NCBI GenBank assembly: GCA_937967755.1 | Contig: CALBTA010000681.1 | Location: forward strand, 1-17,219 | DNA from: an uncultured Planctomycetaceae bacterium | GTDB taxonomy: Bacteria > Planctomycetota > Planctomycetia > Pirellulales > Pirellulaceae | Reading direction: 5' to 3' | Length of the DNA: 17,219 nt | Shown: positions 15,558 through 17,219 of the stretch, one piece after another | Layout: the number at the start of each line of letters is the position of its first letter | Position numbering within the stretch: position 1 is the first letter of the stretch | The notes under the pieces: generated by a model | What the model saw: the letters and a program-made list of their open reading frames with translations, nothing else | Told to the model about the DNA's origin: nothing | Databases searched by the model: none | Position numbers and translations under genes: made by a program

Positions 15558-16585
15558 GGCTGGCCCCCCGATTGTGACGCAACGTAGCGCATTGATGGAG
15601 GATTCTCGTTTAACCGCGCCCCAACGGGAAGCGCGTCGGTAACCGGATAGCGACGCGCTTCCCGCCAGACTTGCCATGACGGAGATTCAAGAGTCCAGGT
15701 GGGCAACTGGCAAGTCTTCTGGGGCGCGGTTAAACGATCTGCGGATTCGACACTGGCTTGCGACGCGTGCTGTGATGACAACACCAGCCCCAACACGATT
15801 GCCAGAAAACCGAAGCTGGCCATCGTCAGGTAGGCGACCTTTCTTCCGCGGCGGGCGGGGCGATAGAGCCAGTTGAACAGCAGCGCGACAATCAACCACA
15901 ACAGCAACACGCCGCTGCTCCAAACGGTTGGTTCGGTCCAGGCGACCGTCGGCGCGGCTTGCGAGTGGGCGATGGCATTCATCACCACGCCCGTCAACAA
16001 GCCGACCGCCAGAAAGAACGAAGAGATCAGCAACGACTCTTCATTCAGCCGTTGCAGCCATTCCAGGCTGGGAAGTTTGAACGTCCTCGACGGCGGGATC
16101 TTATGCTTCAACCGATACGATTGCAGCAAGAACATCAGCCCGGCCACGAAGCCGATGGTCACACCGACCGTTCCGATCAACAGCGCCACCCCGTGGCCGA
16201 TGCCCCAATACCGCAAGGTATCGCTGCGTTCGAAAGCCGGCGCGTCGATCAGCCAGTAAGCCGCCCCAATCAGCGCCAAGATCAGCGGCAACATGAACAC
16301 GCCGATCAGCGGTACGCGCCGCAGCGATAATCCCAAGCAGGCCAACGCCAGTACCCAAGCCGCCAGAAGACACCAATAGTGCCATGTCGAAAAGAGGGTA
16401 ATCGTGCCGACTTCCGCGTTGGCGATATTCCAAAGGTGAACCGACTGGGCGAAAATTCCCGCGATCAAAAAGCCAATCGCCGTGCGGCCGAGCCAGACGT
16501 TCTGAACCCGCATGCGGACCGATTCCAGCACCAGCGCCACCGCGTAGCTGGCCGCGAAGCAGGTGATGGTGATTCCCGATAGCAT
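15554..16585 (-). CDS. CcsA/HemX-like cytochrome c assembly family membrane protein
   Basis: The product is about 343 residues with roughly eight transmembrane helices across residues 1-275, of the cytochrome c assembly (CcsA/ResC/HemX) family. Conserved-looking polar positions within helices include TWHYW, WGIGHG and AIAHS, where His can serve haem handling. CcsA proteins deliver haem for cytochrome c maturation; HemX proteins next to hemA can influence HemA level. The ATGA overlap with hemA favours a HemX-like or haem-linked role, but sequence alone does not decide it. I chose the ATG at 16583-16585 because a hydrophobic helix begins immediately; the frame opens 12 codons earlier at 16621, and neither has a strong ribosome binding site. 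The tail from residue about 283 to 326 is encoded by a nested inverted repeat (15606-15737) and probably is not part of the ancestral protein. Confidence 0.87.
   Translation of the reverse strand: MLSGITITCFAASYAVALVLESVRMRVQNVWLGRTAIGFLIAGIFAQSVHLWNIANAEVGTITLFSTWHYWCLLAAWVLALACLGLSLRRVPLIGVFMLPLILALIGAAYWLIDAPAFERSDTLRYWGIGHGVALLIGTVGVTIGFVAGLMFLLQSYRLKHKIPPSRTFKLPSLEWLQRLNEESLLISSFFLAVGLLTGVVMNAIAHSQAAPTVAWTEPTVWSSGVLLLWLIVALLFNWLYRPARRGRKVAYLTMASFGFLAIVLGLVLSSQHASQASVESADRLTAPQKTCQLPTWTLESPSWQVWREARRYPVTDALPVGARLNENPPSMRYVASQSGGQP
15606..15737. repeat. 132-bp nested inverted repeat inside coding sequence
   Basis: Three perfect stems are present: outer 18 bp (15606-15623 with 15720-15737), middle 10 bp (15667-15676 with 15708-15717), and a hairpin of 14 bp (15625-15638 with 15651-15664, 12-nt loop). 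The outer stem encloses the other two, which lie side by side. The length is 132 bp, exactly 44 codons, so the frame is kept. It encodes the hydrophilic tail of the CcsA/HemX-like protein. GGATTC flanks it at 15600-15605 and 15743-15748. Confidence 0.8.
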
Positions 16586-16640
16586 TCGTGGCCTGGCGGG
16601 TCGGGTTTGTGGCCCAACCATCGTGAGGGATGGTGCGCGA

Positions 16641-16740
16641 GGAGCGAGGGAAAAACAACTTCGTCTTCAGTCCCTCTCCCCCTGGGAGAGGGTAGGGTGA
16701 GGGCAAATGGTAAATGCCGAAGTTGTTTTTCCCTCGCTCC
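16641..16740. mobile_element. 100-bp element with perfect 23-bp inverted ends
   Basis: The ends pair perfectly over 23 bp (16641-16663 with 16718-16740). Inside is a second perfect hairpin, 9 bp (16672-16680 with 16684-16692), of the CCCTCTCCC...GGGAGAGGG type followed by TAGGGTGAGGG, a motif widely dispersed in bacterial genomes. It has no coding capacity and no clear target duplication. It is best described as a MITE or REP-like element. Confidence 0.65.
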
Positions 16741-16844
16741 CAATTCAGCGCTTGATTCGTCTTCCGTAGACGGGCTTCACACCCGTCCTACGTCCCATTT
16801 TACCCTAGGGCCGCCGATTGCGGGATTGCGGGATTGAAGTACCC

Positions 16845-16873
16845 TTGTTGCTAGCTCTGTAGGCGGGTAAATT
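16845..16873 (+). promoter_or_regulatory. Candidate rplM promoter
   Basis: TTGTTG (16845-16850) and TAAATT (16868-16873) are separated by 17 bp, an ideal spacing, about 45 nt before the rplM start. Both hexamers deviate from consensus at two positions, so this is a candidate only. Confidence 0.35.
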
Positions 16874-16918
16874 ACCAAATTCCCTGTCAATTGAGATTGA
16901 AGCCCCCACGGAAGATCG

Positions 16919-17219
16919 ATGCAGAAGACTTACATGGCCAAGCCGGGCGAGATCGACGCCCAGTGGTGGGTCGTTGATGCCGACGACAAAATTCTGGGCC
17001 GCATGGCGCGTGAGATCGCCGTCCGCCTGATGGGGAAGCACCGCCCCAACTATACGCCGCATACTGACACGGGCGATTTCGTGATTGTGCTGAATTGCGA
17101 AAAGGTCAAAATGACCGGAAGCAAGTGGCAAAAGAAGGAGTACCGCTGGGTCACCGGGTGCACCGGAGAGAAGAGCGAAAGGGCAGAAGACCGCCGGCAA
17201 CGCCCCCCCCAACGGAACA
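16919..17219 (+). CDS. rplM: Ribosomal protein L13, 5' part (truncated by window edge)
   Basis: L13 is a structural protein of the 50S subunit that binds 23S rRNA early in assembly. The first 100 codons are present out of about 145. The N-terminal [29 protein letters not shown] region, the [21 protein letters not shown] core and the [11 protein letters not shown] segment are typical of the family. GGAAG lies 4 nt before the ATG at 16919. The last 20 or so codons fit the family less well (a Cys where an aromatic is usual, and a C8 run near 17204-17211), which may reflect poor sequence quality at the end of a contig. rpsI (S9) would be expected next, outside the window. Confidence 0.93.
   Translation, partial: MQKTYMAKPGEIDAQWWVVDADDKILGRMAREIAVRLMGKHRPNYTPHTDTGDFVIVLNCEKVKMTGSKWQKKEYRWVTGCTGEKSERAEDRRQRPPQRN

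Larger units (their letters stand above)
16586..16918. other. Divergent spacer between CcsA/HemX-like gene and rplM
   Basis: This 333-bp spacer holds the 100-bp inverted-repeat element (16641-16740), an ACCCGTCCTAC palindrome (16766-16791), a short tandem run of GATTGCGG (16816-16831, with a third degenerate copy to 16839) and a candidate rplM promoter at 16845-16873. There is no gene. Confidence 0.6.

Noticed and set aside
15558..15677. In-frame N-terminal extension of HemA
   Set aside because: The family starts at MKLQMIGCSH, and the extension lies in the upstream gene's coding and repeat sequence.
16805..17212. - strand frame of 135 codons at the right edge
   Set aside because: It is antisense to rplM, which matches L13 clearly.

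Overview
The window reads as chromosomal DNA of a planctomycete, most likely of the Pirellulales type. This rests on several features together: two secreted proteins with Pro-Glu-Pro (PEP-CTERM) sorting tails, a small-helix-turn-helix/receiver protein, long gene-poor spacers, and many short dispersed palindromes of the kinds common in planctomycete intergenic DNA. This is inference from content; no rRNA is present. I found no tRNA, rRNA, CRISPR array, integrase or complete insertion sequence.

Layout. 1-844: no convincing gene; two hairpins, one a strong + strand terminator. 845-2272 (-): secreted/periplasmic TPR protein. 2703-5522 (+): aconitase AcnA, transcribed divergently from the TPR gene. 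5644-6831 (-): Tat-exported sulfite-oxidase-family molybdoenzyme. 7326-8060 (+): MddA-like methanethiol S-methyltransferase, divergent from it, with a 121-bp inverted-repeat element between them. 8205-8777 (-): excisionase/MerR-type helix-turn-helix fused to a degenerate receiver domain. 9557-9979 (-): zinc-ribbon membrane protein. 10240-11121 and 11353-12522 (+): two PEP-CTERM proteins, the second built from a tandem duplication. 12523-13067: repeat-rich spacer ending in a near-consensus sigma70 promoter for 13068-13775 (+), an orphan HTH protein. 13780-14052 (-): small conserved-looking protein, convergent with it. 14283-15557 (-) hemA, translationally coupled (ATGA overlap) to an upstream CcsA/HemX-like membrane protein (15554-16585). 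16919 to the right edge (+): 5' part of rplM (ribosomal protein L13).

How genes work together. The clearest functional unit is the CcsA/HemX-like gene with hemA: the first enzyme of C5-pathway haem synthesis coupled to a haem-handling or HemA-modulating membrane protein. The sulfite-oxidase-like gene and mddA are divergent neighbours that both touch sulfur chemistry, so a shared sulfur role is possible but unproven. The other genes look like single transcription units.

Most unusual points: the nested 132-bp inverted repeat that encodes the C-terminal tail of the CcsA/HemX-like protein; a 100-bp element with perfect 23-bp inverted ends upstream of the same operon; a 121-bp element with 13-bp inverted ends in the mddA/sulfite-oxidase spacer; the HTH-first regulator whose receiver has lost its acidic pair; and a consensus promoter in front of an orphan HTH protein. 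I did not find a clear defence or biosynthetic system.
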